Shown one piece after another: positions 18,494-26,293 of a stretch of DNA of 64,000 nucleotides. Within the stretch, counting starts at the first letter, position 1; each line of letters opens with the position of its first letter. The DNA is from Bacteroidales bacterium (GTDB lineage: Bacteria > Bacteroidota > Bacteroidia > Bacteroidales > UBA932). The notes beneath the pieces are model-generated. The model was not told where the DNA came from. It searched no databases and was given only the letters and a program-made list of their open reading frames with translations. Location: positions 1 to 64,000 of the forward strand of contig JAFZVU010000081.1 in assembly GCA_017617655.1 (NCBI GenBank), given 5' to 3'. A program made the translations under genes and the position numbers.

Positions 18494-21151
18494 TTGACTA
18501 AAAACGACATATTTCGACTGATTTTGCTGTCAGTCATGGTCTGCATCCTGTCGGCCTGCACCGCATGGGGGATAGGTGATGACATGCTTTCCGGCGACAT
18601 CACCTCTCGGGAGAGAATAATCGGCGCGGATCTTCCCACAGGCGCAGTCAGCCCCGTACTGCTGAATGTCCTTTTCGACGAGGAGACAGCCATGGAGCTG
18701 GAAAGCATCACCGGGGAGGACGGCTGCGTACAGCTGCCGGCCGTAAAGTCGTTCGACGGCAGGGGCATAGTGCGCATGCGCCGTCTGTTCCCCTACGCAG
18801 GCCGCTTCGAGGAACGCACCCGCAAGGAAGGACTGCACCGCTGGTACGAAGTGTACTACGACAGCTCAGTGGCCATAACCAAGGCCGCTTCAGGCTGGAT
18901 TGCAATACCGGGCGTCGAGCTGGTGGAGCTGAACCCGCTCATCCATATTGTCGGGGGCTCGGAGATCGAGGAGCTGGCAGGCCCGGTTGCCGCCTCCTCC
19001 CCTTCTTCCGCCTACCCTTTCGACGACCCGTTGCTGCCTTCTCAATGGCATTATTATAATATAGGTACGGCAGCATCGTCGGCCGGAGGCTGCGACATCA
19101 ACATCTTCCCGGTGTGGAAGCACATCACCACAGGCTCTCCTGAAGTCATCGTAGGAGTGGTGGACGGAGGCATCGACTACAGCCACGAAGACCTTGCCGC
19201 CAACATGTGGCACAATCCCGCTCAGCAGGGAGACGCCATCTACGGTTATAATTTCGCCACCGACAGCTACATGATCCACCCCGAAAACCACGGGACCCAT
19301 GTGGCAGGCCTTATAGCCGCCGTCAACAACAACGGCACCGGGGTGTCCGGGATAGCCGGAGGCGACGCGGCCGCAGGTCTGCCGGGAGTGAAGCTGATGT
19401 CCTGCCAGATTTTCGACGGTGAGGCAAGCGGCATCGGCGCGGCAGCCATCAAGTGGAGCGCCGACCACGGTGCGGTCATATCCCAGAACAGCTGGGGCTT
19501 CGACCATGCTACCGCGACCCCGAAGAGTCTCGTCGATGCTGTGGATTATTTCATCAAATACGCCGGGGTAGACGAAAACGGCGTGCAGACCGGTCCCATG
19601 CGCGGCGGCATAGTCTTCTTCGCCGCCGGCAACGAGGAGAAAAACGTGTGCGGCAACAGCTATGAGCCTATTTTCAACGTCGCAGCCGTCGGGGCCGACT
19701 ACCGCAAGGCCTACTACTCCAACTTCGGAGACTGGGTAGACATCACCGCACCGGGAGGAGATGCGAAGAAAGGCAACCGGGTGCTCAGCACTATGGTCGG
19801 GAACAGGTACGGCCTGCATCAGGGCACGTCCATGGCCTGTCCTCAGGCCGCAGGCGTGGCAGCTCTGCTCATTTCCCAGTTCCAGCGGGACGGGCTCACC
19901 CCCGCCGAGGTTACAAAGAGAATGACCCAGAGCGCCACCTCTTTGCGGCCGTTCAACAGGAATAACAAGCTGGGAGCCGGACTGGTAAATGCATACAGAG
20001 CCTTCGACACCGGCGGCGGCCTTCCTCCGGAGACGCCCTCGGAACTGAAAGTGAGTGCAAAATCCAATAACCTGAGCGTAAGCGTGAAAGTCCCCGCGGA
20101 CGAGGATGACGGACTGCCAGCCTCCATCGTGATCTATTACAGCATCGTCAATTTCTCAAAGATTAGCCCCGGCCTTATGTTCGCCCGGCTGTATCTTGAC
20201 GGGCAGAAGGCGGGAGACACCATCAATGCCACCCTCACCGGCCTGGATTTCAACACAGTATTCTATGTGGCAGCAGCAGCCGAAGACCTTGCAGGGAACA
20301 CATCAGCCCTCACCGCGACCGAGATTGTGACCACCGGCCTCAACACCCCTCCCGTCATCGAGGCGACTGGCCCGACAGAGCTGACCGTGAAGCCCTGGGA
20401 GCAGGAAAGCCTCGACTTCAGGATATCTGACGCCGACGGACACTTCTTTCTGATCAACCTCATCACCGACACTCCCGGCATTTCACTCGACACTCTCGTC
20501 CGGGACTGTCCGAGGGTGATTGTCGACGGCCTGGAGGCGCCCGCGGGCAACCACAGCGCCACGCTGGAAGCCACTGACATCTACGGAGCCAGAGCCATCC
20601 AGGAGATGCATATCACAGTCCTCGAGAACCATACCCCTGAAGTAATCGCCAAGGCACCCGACATAATCTTCAGCACTGTCTCGGAAACGGCGACAATCGA
20701 CCTTTCAGAATACATCAGGGATAATGACGGAGACAAGCTCCTTTACAGCGTGGACACTGCCGACCCGGATGTCGCCAGGACCGGCATTTCGAAAAACATA
20801 CTGACGGTCACCGCACTGGGGTATGGTCTCACGACCATATCCGTCACTGCAAAAGATGCCTGCAGAGAGACCTGCACGTTCAGTTTCAGGATTCTTGTCC
20901 GCGACAAGTCGCGGCCTGTGGACCTCTATCCCAATCCGGTCGTGGATATCCTTAACATCCGGCCCGGCAATGACAGCAGCTATGCCATTTCTATTTCCAC
21001 CAAGGCCGGCGCGACTGTCTGGTCGGCCACTGTCGATGCCGGCCCCTTCCGCCCGCTGACGGTAGACCTTTCCGGCTGCAGCGGCGGCACATATTACGTC
21101 CGCATCGACGGCGGAGGCGTCGACGACACGTTCACTGTCATCAAGATATAA
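18494..21151 (+). CDS. S8 (subtilisin-like) serine protease with T9SS C-terminal sorting domain (third copy)
   Basis: This protein is 885 residues when started at TTG; the next in-frame ATG (18536) would leave too short a signal sequence, and no upstream ATG exists in frame before a stop at 18479. The signal sequence ends in LSAC (Cys22), a lipobox-like site. The shared N-terminal signature is FPYAG then GLHRWY. The triad is Asp224 (VVDGGIDYS), His266 (NHGTHVAGL) and Ser446 (GTSMACPQAAG). Ig/cadherin-like modules (NTPPVI, NHTPEVI) precede a T9SS type-A domain beginning near LYPNPVVDILNI. The C-terminal 80 residues closely resemble those of the subtilase at 9664-12270, indicating duplication. 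Confidence 0.9.
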   Translation: MTKNDIFRLILLSVMVCILSACTAWGIGDDMLSGDITSRERIIGADLPTGAVSPVLLNVLFDEETAMELESITGEDGCVQLPAVKSFDGRGIVRMRRLFPYAGRFEERTRKEGLHRWYEVYYDSSVAITKAASGWIAIPGVELVELNPLIHIVGGSEIEELAGPVAASSPSSAYPFDDPLLPSQWHYYNIGTAASSAGGCDINIFPVWKHITTGSPEVIVGVVDGGIDYSHEDLAANMWHNPAQQGDAIYGYNFATDSYMIHPENHGTHVAGLIAAVNNNGTGVSGIAGGDAAAGLPGVKLMSCQIFDGEASGIGAAAIKWSADHGAVISQNSWGFDHATATPKSLVDAVDYFIKYAGVDENGVQTGPMRGGIVFFAAGNEEKNVCGNSYEPIFNVAAVGADYRKAYYSNFGDWVDITAPGGDAKKGNRVLSTMVGNRYGLHQGTSMACPQAAGVAALLISQFQRDGLTPAEVTKRMTQSATSLRPFNRNNKLGAGLVNAYRAFDTGGGLPPETPSELKVSAKSNNLSVSVKVPADEDDGLPASIVIYYSIVNFSKISPGLMFARLYLDGQKAGDTINATLTGLDFNTVFYVAAAAEDLAGNTSALTATEIVTTGLNTPPVIEATGPTELTVKPWEQESLDFRISDADGHFFLINLITDTPGISLDTLVRDCPRVIVDGLEAPAGNHSATLEATDIYGARAIQEMHITVLENHTPEVIAKAPDIIFSTVSETATIDLSEYIRDNDGDKLLYSVDTADPDVARTGISKNILTVTALGYGLTTISVTAKDACRETCTFSFRILVRDKSRPVDLYPNPVVDILNIRPGNDSSYAISISTKAGATVWSATVDAGPFRPLTVDLSGCSGGTYYVRIDGGGVDDTFTVIKI

Positions 21152-21166
21152 TCTGAAAGGGTTGGT

Positions 21167-21673
21167 TTATTCGTACCAGGTCTTATAGAGAAGATAGCCC
21201 TGGGCGTTCTTGTGGGCCGCGGCTGCGATGGCCTCGCTGGCGTCCTTCACCTTCTTCGCGGGAACGCCTGCATAGATGCCCGGCTCCAGAACCTCATTGC
21301 TGAGCACCACGGCTCCGGCTGCGATAATGGTGTTGTCAGGGATGACGGCATTGTCCATCAGGATGGCACCCATGCCCACCAGCACGTTGTTGCCCACCTT
21401 CGCTCCGTGGATCACTGCATTGTGCCCTACAGAAACGTCGTTTCCGATCTCGACTACAGAGCGGTTGTACAGGGTATGGAGCACGGCTCCGTCCTGGATA
21501 TTGACCCTGTCCCCTATCTTTATCGTGTTGACGTCGCCGCGGAGCACCACAGAATACCAGATGCTGCAGTCGTCACCTATCGTTACGTCTCCTATTATCG
21601 ATGCATTTTCGGCTATGAAGCAATTCTTGCCGATTTTGGGCGTAAAGCCCCTGAGTTCTCTGATCAATGCCAT
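21167..21673 (-). CDS. Gamma-carbonic-anhydrase-like hexapeptide-repeat protein (YrdA/PaaY family)
   Basis: This 168-residue protein has no signal peptide and is built mainly of left-handed beta-helix hexapeptide repeats (for example ENASIIGDVTIGDDCSIWY and VLVGMGAILMD). The histidines in SVGHNAVIHG match metal ligands of the gamma-CA family. Proteins of this family form trimers and may hydrate CO2 or act as thioesterase-like or acyltransferase-like proteins. Substrate cannot be decided here. It is convergent with the third subtilase and divergent from murI. Confidence 0.85.
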   Translation of the reverse strand: MALIRELRGFTPKIGKNCFIAENASIIGDVTIGDDCSIWYSVVLRGDVNTIKIGDRVNIQDGAVLHTLYNRSVVEIGNDVSVGHNAVIHGAKVGNNVLVGMGAILMDNAVIPDNTIIAAGAVVLSNEVLEPGIYAGVPAKKVKDASEAIAAAAHKNAQGYLLYKTWYE

Positions 21674-21694
21674 TTCCTAACTTTTGACAGGCGG

Positions 21695-21702
21695 CAAAGT
21701 TA
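21695..21702 (-). promoter_or_regulatory. Candidate -7 box for the gamma-CA-like gene
   Basis: The minus strand reads TAACTTTG, matching TAnnTTTG, 21 nt before the ATG at 21673. No clear -33 TTTG is visible at the usual spacing. Confidence 0.4.
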
Positions 21703-21715
21703 TTGAAAATTTGAC

Positions 21716-21723
21716 TAATTTTG
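21716..21723 (+). promoter_or_regulatory. Candidate -7 box for murI
   Basis: The sequence TAATTTTG fits TAnnTTTG and lies 18 nt before the murI ATG, in the short divergent gap with the gamma-CA-like gene. Confidence 0.4.
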
Positions 21724-21741
21724 TAAATAACGTCACGAACG

Positions 21742-22515
21742 ATGATAGGCATTTTCGATTCCGGCATCGGCGGTCTTTCCGTCTTCAAGGAGCTCGTCAG
21801 GCTCATGCCCGGCGAGGACTATGTCTATTTCAGCGACAGCCGCAACTGCCCCTACGGCCCAAAGGAGGCCGAGTTCATCAAGGCCCGCAGCCGCCAGCTC
21901 ACTAATTTCCTGATTGATAAAGGGGCCGACATTATCGTCGTAGCCTGCAATACAGCCACCGCCGCTGCCATCAAAGATCTCAGGGAGAGCTACGACTTGC
22001 CCTTCGTGGGCATGGAGCCCGCCATCAAGCCGGCCATCCTGCATTCCCAGAGCGGAGTTGTCGGGGTGCTTGCCACCGCCGGCACTCTCAAAGGGCCGCT
22101 CTATCTCAAGACCCTGGCCACTTTCAAAGGAAACGTCGAGGTCATCGAGCGCATCGGCGAAGGCCTGGTGGAGGCTGTGGAGCGGGCGGATTTCGACTCG
22201 CCGGAAGTGGAAGGCCTGCTTCGCGGCTACATCGAGCCGATGCTCGCCGAAGGCGCGGACCACATCGTGCTGGGCTGCACCCACTACCCCTTCCTCGAGG
22301 ACACCATCAAGAAAATAGTGGAAGACCGCGCGAAAATTGTCAACCCCGCCCCTGCCGTGGCCCGTCAGGCCAAACGTCTGTATACAGCGAAGGCGCGTCC
22401 AACCGACACGCCTCACTGCGAATTCTATTCAAGCGCAGCCTTCACCGCCCCCGTCAAGGACATCGTCCTGACCCTCGCCCCCTCGCCCTGCGAATTCTAC
22501 GACAATACCCTTTAG
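21742..22515 (+). CDS. murI: Glutamate racemase
   Basis: This 257-residue cytoplasmic enzyme interconverts L- and D-glutamate for peptidoglycan synthesis. The family motifs are all present: GIFDSGIGGLSVFKEL at the start, the first catalytic cysteine in VACNTATAAA, and the second in GCTHYPFLED. Length is normal for the family. It is convergent with leuA, with a repeat element in between. Confidence 0.96.
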   Translation: MIGIFDSGIGGLSVFKELVRLMPGEDYVYFSDSRNCPYGPKEAEFIKARSRQLTNFLIDKGADIIVVACNTATAAAIKDLRESYDLPFVGMEPAIKPAILHSQSGVVGVLATAGTLKGPLYLKTLATFKGNVEVIERIGEGLVEAVERADFDSPEVEGLLRGYIEPMLAEGADHIVLGCTHYPFLEDTIKKIVEDRAKIVNPAPAVARQAKRLYTAKARPTDTPHCEFYSSAAFTAPVKDIVLTLAPSPCEFYDNTL

Positions 22516-22523
22516 ATTTGCAA

Positions 22524-22682
22524 AAGTGTGCGCCGACTACCCCCTCTGGAGATGCTTCTGAGGCCTATCGGCAGCGCACACCCCTCGTTTAAAGGCCAGT
22601 GTGCGCCGACAATCGCCGTTATACGCGTTCTGGGACACATCGCCGGCGCACACTTCTGCACGGACGGCTCGTCGCGATGGCA
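22524..22682 (+). repeat. 159-bp repeat element, left copy (inverted relative to 30596-30754)
   Basis: This intergenic element between murI and leuA is 159 bp and matches the reverse complement of 30596-30754 with 8 mismatches and no gaps (about 95%). Its ends are inverted repeats: AAGTGTGCGCCG at the left and its complement at 22644-22655, extendable outward to TGCA at 22519 and 22660. Inside are two further GTGTGCGC half-sites in opposite orientation, so the RNA or single strand could fold into two large hairpins. No ORF fits it. It resembles a non-autonomous REP- or MITE-like element and could also act as a terminator for the convergent genes. Confidence 0.85.
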
Positions 22683-22703
22683 ATACCGATTCGGCCTTGC
22701 TTT

Positions 22704-24200
22704 TTAGATTATCTTCGCGATGGCGTTGATGTAGGCGCCGGCGGCGGCGGTAACGATGTCGGGGTCGGCGGAATAGCCGTAGTAGAACTGGCCGTTGTTC
22801 TCGACCTGGATGTGCACGATGCCGTTGTCTTCAGTACCGCGGGTGATGGACTGCACGAGCATCTCCTCGAGATTGATGCGGCGGTGCACCAGCGTACGGA
22901 TGGCGGTGAATGCCGCGTCGACAGGGCCTTTGCCGCTGCAGGTAGCGCTGCACTTCTCGCCGTCGATTATCAGACCCACCGTAGCCATAGGAATAGAATT
23001 CTTACCGCAGACAACCTGCAGATAATCGAGCTTTATCTTCTGGACGATATCATCCTGACTGATGCCTGAGATGGCATAGAGGTCATTGTCGTCAATCTCT
23101 TTCTTGCGGTCCGCAAGATCGAGGAACTTCTTGTAGGCGTCGGCAAGCTCTTCGGTGCCCAGCACGATGCCCAGCCTGCGGAGATGGTGGTCCAGAGCCG
23201 CACGGCCGCTGCGGGCGGTGAGGGTGATGGTAGAATCATTGACACCGATGTCCTGAGGGTCGATTATCTCGTAGCTCTCGCGATTCTTCAGCACGCCGTC
23301 CTGATGGATGCCGGAAGAATGGGCGAAGGCGTTGCGGCCCACGATGGCCTTGTTAGGCTGCACGGGCATCCTCATCAGAGAAGACACCTGATGAGAAATC
23401 TTGGTTATGTTCTTGGTAAGTATATCTGTATGAACCGGGAACTCCTTGCGGCTGCGGACAGCCATAACAACCTCCTCGAGAGCAGTGTTGCCGGCACGCT
23501 CGCCGACACCGTTCACAGTAACTTCGACCTGACGGGCGCCGTTCATCACGCCGGCAAGGGTATTGGCGGTAGCCATGCCGAGGTCGTTGTGGCAGTGGGT
23601 AGAGATGATGGCCTTGTCGATGTTAGGAACGTTGTTCACCAGATAGGCGATCTTGGCGCCGTACTCTGCGGGGAAGCAGTAGCCGGTGGTGTCCGGGATA
23701 TTGACAACGGTAGCTCCGGCGGCAATCACGGCCTCCACCACCCTGGCGAGGAACTCATTCTCGGTGCGGCCGGCATCCTCGGCGTAGAACTCCACGTCGT
23801 CGACAAATCTGCGGGCATACTTGACGCAGGCGATGGCCCTCGCCAGGATGTCCTCGCGAGTGGAGTTGAATTTATATTTAATATGGTAGTCGGAAGTACC
23901 GATGCCGGTGTGGATGCGCTTGAGCTCGGCGAAGTGCAGAGCCTCGGCGGCAGCGTCGATGTCCTTCTCGACAGCCCTCGACAGAGCGCAGATGCGGGAA
24001 GAGGTGACGACCTTGGATATTTCGACCACGCTCTTGAAGTCACCGGGACTTGAAATAGGGAAGCCGCACTCGATTATGTCAACGCCCAGAGACTCCAGCA
24101 ACTTGGCTAGTTCTATCTTTTCAATGGTGTTGAGCTGGCAGCCGGGGACTTGCTCTCCATCCCGGAGAGTGGTGTCGAAAATATATAATTTGTCGTTCAT
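22704..24200 (-). CDS. leuA: 2-isopropylmalate synthase
   Basis: This 498-residue enzyme condenses acetyl-CoA and 2-ketoisovalerate, the first committed step of leucine synthesis. The start is placed at the ATG directly before [15 protein letters not shown], the standard family N-terminus, rather than at an upstream in-frame ATG. The metal-binding [16 protein letters not shown] motif is present. A C-terminal domain of about 130 residues matches the leucine-feedback regulatory domain. It is divergent from the ilv operon and has a candidate -7 box only 5 nt from the ATG. Confidence 0.95.
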   Translation of the reverse strand: MNDKLYIFDTTLRDGEQVPGCQLNTIEKIELAKLLESLGVDIIECGFPISSPGDFKSVVEISKVVTSSRICALSRAVEKDIDAAAEALHFAELKRIHTGIGTSDYHIKYKFNSTREDILARAIACVKYARRFVDDVEFYAEDAGRTENEFLARVVEAVIAAGATVVNIPDTTGYCFPAEYGAKIAYLVNNVPNIDKAIISTHCHNDLGMATANTLAGVMNGARQVEVTVNGVGERAGNTALEEVVMAVRSRKEFPVHTDILTKNITKISHQVSSLMRMPVQPNKAIVGRNAFAHSSGIHQDGVLKNRESYEIIDPQDIGVNDSTITLTARSGRAALDHHLRRLGIVLGTEELADAYKKFLDLADRKKEIDDNDLYAISGISQDDIVQKIKLDYLQVVCGKNSIPMATVGLIIDGEKCSATCSGKGPVDAAFTAIRTLVHRRINLEEMLVQSITRGTEDNGIVHIQVENNGQFYYGYSADPDIVTAAAGAYINAIAKII

Positions 24201-24205
24201 GGTGA

Positions 24206-24213
24206 CAAAGGTA
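24206..24213 (-). promoter_or_regulatory. Candidate leuA -7 box implying a leaderless mRNA
   Basis: The minus strand reads TACCTTTG, followed by only five bases (TCACC) before the ATG. If it is the real box, transcription would start at or within a base or two of the initiation codon. A -33 TTTG is not obvious. Confidence 0.5.
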
Positions 24214-24241
24214 TGGATATTTGCCAATAATCTAATAAAAT

Positions 24242-24274
24242 TTTGTGAAATATGCAAAAAGAATTTTACCTTTG
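24242..24274 (+). promoter_or_regulatory. ilv operon promoter (-33 TTTG, -7 TACCTTTG)
   Basis: TTTG at 24242-24245 and TACCTTTG at 24267-24274 are separated by 21 bp, fitting the Bacteroidetes housekeeping promoter consensus. The expected start point is about 24280, about 25 nt before the leader peptide ATG. Confidence 0.75.
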
Positions 24275-24303
24275 CGTGCAGAACCGTTAATCAAGGATTC
24301 ACA

Positions 24304-24381
24304 ATGCAAACCGCCATTATCAACAGCATCCGACTCGTCCTTACCCTAGACCTGCTGGTGCTGGTCGTGAGCGCCTTGTAA
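24304..24381 (+). CDS. ilvL-like: ilv operon leader peptide (attenuator)
   Basis: This 25-codon ORF starts at ATG 24304 and ends at TAA 24379-24381. Fourteen of its 25 residues are branched-chain: three Ile, seven Leu and four Val, clustered as RLVLTL and LDLLVLVV. It lies between a good promoter and ilvD and is followed by competing RNA hairpins, the standard arrangement for transcription attenuation. When charged Ile, Leu or Val tRNA is short, the ribosome should stall on these codons and let the antiterminator form. The peptide itself probably has no other function. Confidence 0.88.
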   Translation: MQTAIINSIRLVLTLDLLVLVVSAL

Positions 24382-24383
24382 AC

Positions 24384-24451
24384 AAGAATCCACAACGGAA
24401 TTATAATATGCAGTTCACTTGTTGGATTCTTTCCAGTAAGTGAATTTTTTT
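24384..24451 (+). promoter_or_regulatory. ilv transcription attenuator (antiterminator and terminator hairpins)
   Basis: Segment 24384-24392 (AAGAATCCA) is complementary to 24423-24431 (TGGATTCTT), forming the antiterminator. The alternative hairpin pairs 24414-24420 (TTCACTT) with 24438-24444 (AAGTGAA), plus an inner TGG/CCA, and is followed by seven T residues (24445-24451), giving an intrinsic terminator. The two structures share 24423-24425 and are mutually exclusive. The first antiterminator strand begins 3 nt after the leader stop codon, where a terminating ribosome would cover it. Confidence 0.85.
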
Positions 24452-24462
24452 ATAAGTAGCTA

Positions 24463-26292
24463 ATGAAACTTAGAAGCAGTGTAACTTTTGAGGGAGCCAC
24501 GATGGCTGGTGCCAGAGGTCTTTGGAGGGCCAACGGCATGGACGACCGATTTGTGGGCAAGCCGATAATCGCGGTAGTCAACTCCTTCACTCAGTTCGTT
24601 CCCGGCCACATGCATCTCCATGAGATAGGCCAGATCGTAAAGAAGAAAATAGAAGAACTCGGCTGTTTCGCCGCAGAGTTCGATACAATAGCACTAGACG
24701 ACGGCATCGCGATGGGCCACGGCGGAATGCTCTATTCCCTCCCTTCCCGAGAGATAATAGTCGACAGCGTTGAGTATATGTGCAATGCGCACTGTGCTGA
24801 CGCCATGATATGCATCTCCAACTGCGACAAGATAACGCCCGGTATGATGATGGCCACCATGAGGCTTAACATTCCGGCCGTTTTTGTATCCGGAGGCCCC
24901 ATGGAAGCCGGAAACGTCGACGGCAAGGACTGCGACCTCATCGACATAATGGTTAAAGGCGGCGACCCCGCCACACCGGCCGACGAGCTGCTGCGCTACG
25001 AGCGTGCCGCATGCCCTACCTGCGGCTGCTGCTCAGGCATGTTCACCGCCAATTCGATGAACAGCCTCACCGAGGCCCTCGGAGTCGCTCCGGTCGGCAA
25101 CGGCAGCATCCTGTCAACCCACAAATGCCGCCGCGACCTCTTCGAGAGAGGAGCTGAGCTTATCGTAAAGCTTGCAAACGACTACTATTTCAAAGATGAC
25201 GAAAGCGTGCTCCCGCGCTCTATCGCCAACAAGGCTGCGTTCGAGAACGCCATGAGCCTCGACATCGCTATGGGCGGCTCGACAAATACAGTTCTCCACC
25301 TGCTTGCGATAGCCCACGAGGCCGGCGTCGACTTCACCATGGCCGACATCGACCGTCTGTCCCGCAAGGTTCCCGTGCTCTGTAAGGTTGCCCCGAGCTA
25401 TCATTACCACGTGCAGGACGTGAACAGGGCCGGAGGCATAATGGGCATCCTCGGCGAGCTGGCCAAGGGCGGCCTGCTGCACACCGACGCCAAGAGGGTG
25501 GACTACCCGACTCTGGCCGAGGCCATAGCTGACAACGACATCACCGCCGCAGCCGGAAAGGACGCTACCCGCTATGCAGTGGCACACCCTCACGTAGCCA
25601 AATATCTCGCAGCACCGCTCGGCGAGCGCACAGGCATCCTCGGCGGCTGCGACAAATATTATAAGGAATTCGACCTCGACCGCAAGGCCGGCTGCATCCG
25701 CAGCATAGAGAATGCATATATGAAAGACGGCGGACTGGCAGTACTCAGCGGCAACATCGCCGTGAACGGCTGCATCGTGAAGACCGCAGGTGTGGACGAG
25801 AAGATTTTCAAGTTCCGCGGCCCGGCAGTGGTCTTCGAAAGCCAGGAAGACGCTGTGGCCGGCATCCTCGGCGGCAAGGTAAAGAAGGGCGATGTGGTGG
25901 TAATCCGCTACGAAGGCCCGAAAGGCGGCCCCGGCATGCAGGAGATGCTCTATCCGACATCGTTCCTGAAGAGCATGCACCTCGGAGCGGAATGCGCCCT
26001 GATCACCGACGGACGCTTCTCCGGCGGCACCAGCGGCCTGTCTATAGGCCATGTCTCTCCGGAAGCAGCCAACAAGGGCGCCATCGCGCTCGTGCATGAC
26101 GGCGACATGATAACCATCGACATCCCGGCAAGGAGCATCAATGTAGAGGTGAGCGACGCCGAACTCGCGGAGCGCCGCGCCGCCTTGAAGGAATACAAAC
26201 CCGCACACAGGGACCGCAAGGTCAGCAAGGCCCTCCAGGCATATTCGATGCTTGCAGGTTCGGCAGATATTGGTGGAGTTAGAATGATATAA
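24463..26292 (+). CDS. ilvD: Dihydroxy-acid dehydratase
   Basis: This 609-residue Fe-S enzyme dehydrates 2,3-dihydroxy-acids to the 2-keto acids of the valine and isoleucine pathways. Cluster-binding cysteines are seen in [12 protein letters not shown] and [17 protein letters not shown]. The C-terminal part holds [19 protein letters not shown], characteristic of the IlvD/Edd family. Length matches the family. It is the first structural gene after the attenuator and is followed by ilvB after one base. Confidence 0.97.
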   Translation: MKLRSSVTFEGATMAGARGLWRANGMDDRFVGKPIIAVVNSFTQFVPGHMHLHEIGQIVKKKIEELGCFAAEFDTIALDDGIAMGHGGMLYSLPSREIIVDSVEYMCNAHCADAMICISNCDKITPGMMMATMRLNIPAVFVSGGPMEAGNVDGKDCDLIDIMVKGGDPATPADELLRYERAACPTCGCCSGMFTANSMNSLTEALGVAPVGNGSILSTHKCRRDLFERGAELIVKLANDYYFKDDESVLPRSIANKAAFENAMSLDIAMGGSTNTVLHLLAIAHEAGVDFTMADIDRLSRKVPVLCKVAPSYHYHVQDVNRAGGIMGILGELAKGGLLHTDAKRVDYPTLAEAIADNDITAAAGKDATRYAVAHPHVAKYLAAPLGERTGILGGCDKYYKEFDLDRKAGCIRSIENAYMKDGGLAVLSGNIAVNGCIVKTAGVDEKIFKFRGPAVVFESQEDAVAGILGGKVKKGDVVVIRYEGPKGGPGMQEMLYPTSFLKSMHLGAECALITDGRFSGGTSGLSIGHVSPEAANKGAIALVHDGDMITIDIPARSINVEVSDAELAERRAALKEYKPAHRDRKVSKALQAYSMLAGSADIGGVRMI

Positions 26293-26293
26293 T

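Noticed and set aside
22524..22682. CRISPR array or riboswitch between murI and leuA
   Set aside because: Half-sites alternate in orientation with unequal spacing and the element recurs whole elsewhere, so it is a dispersed palindromic repeat, not a CRISPR. No riboswitch core was recognised.
22704..24257. Longer leuA ORF beginning at 24257
   Set aside because: The extra 19 residues do not match the family N-terminus, and the candidate -7 box at 24206-24213 would lie inside the coding region. The ATG at 24200 is preferred.
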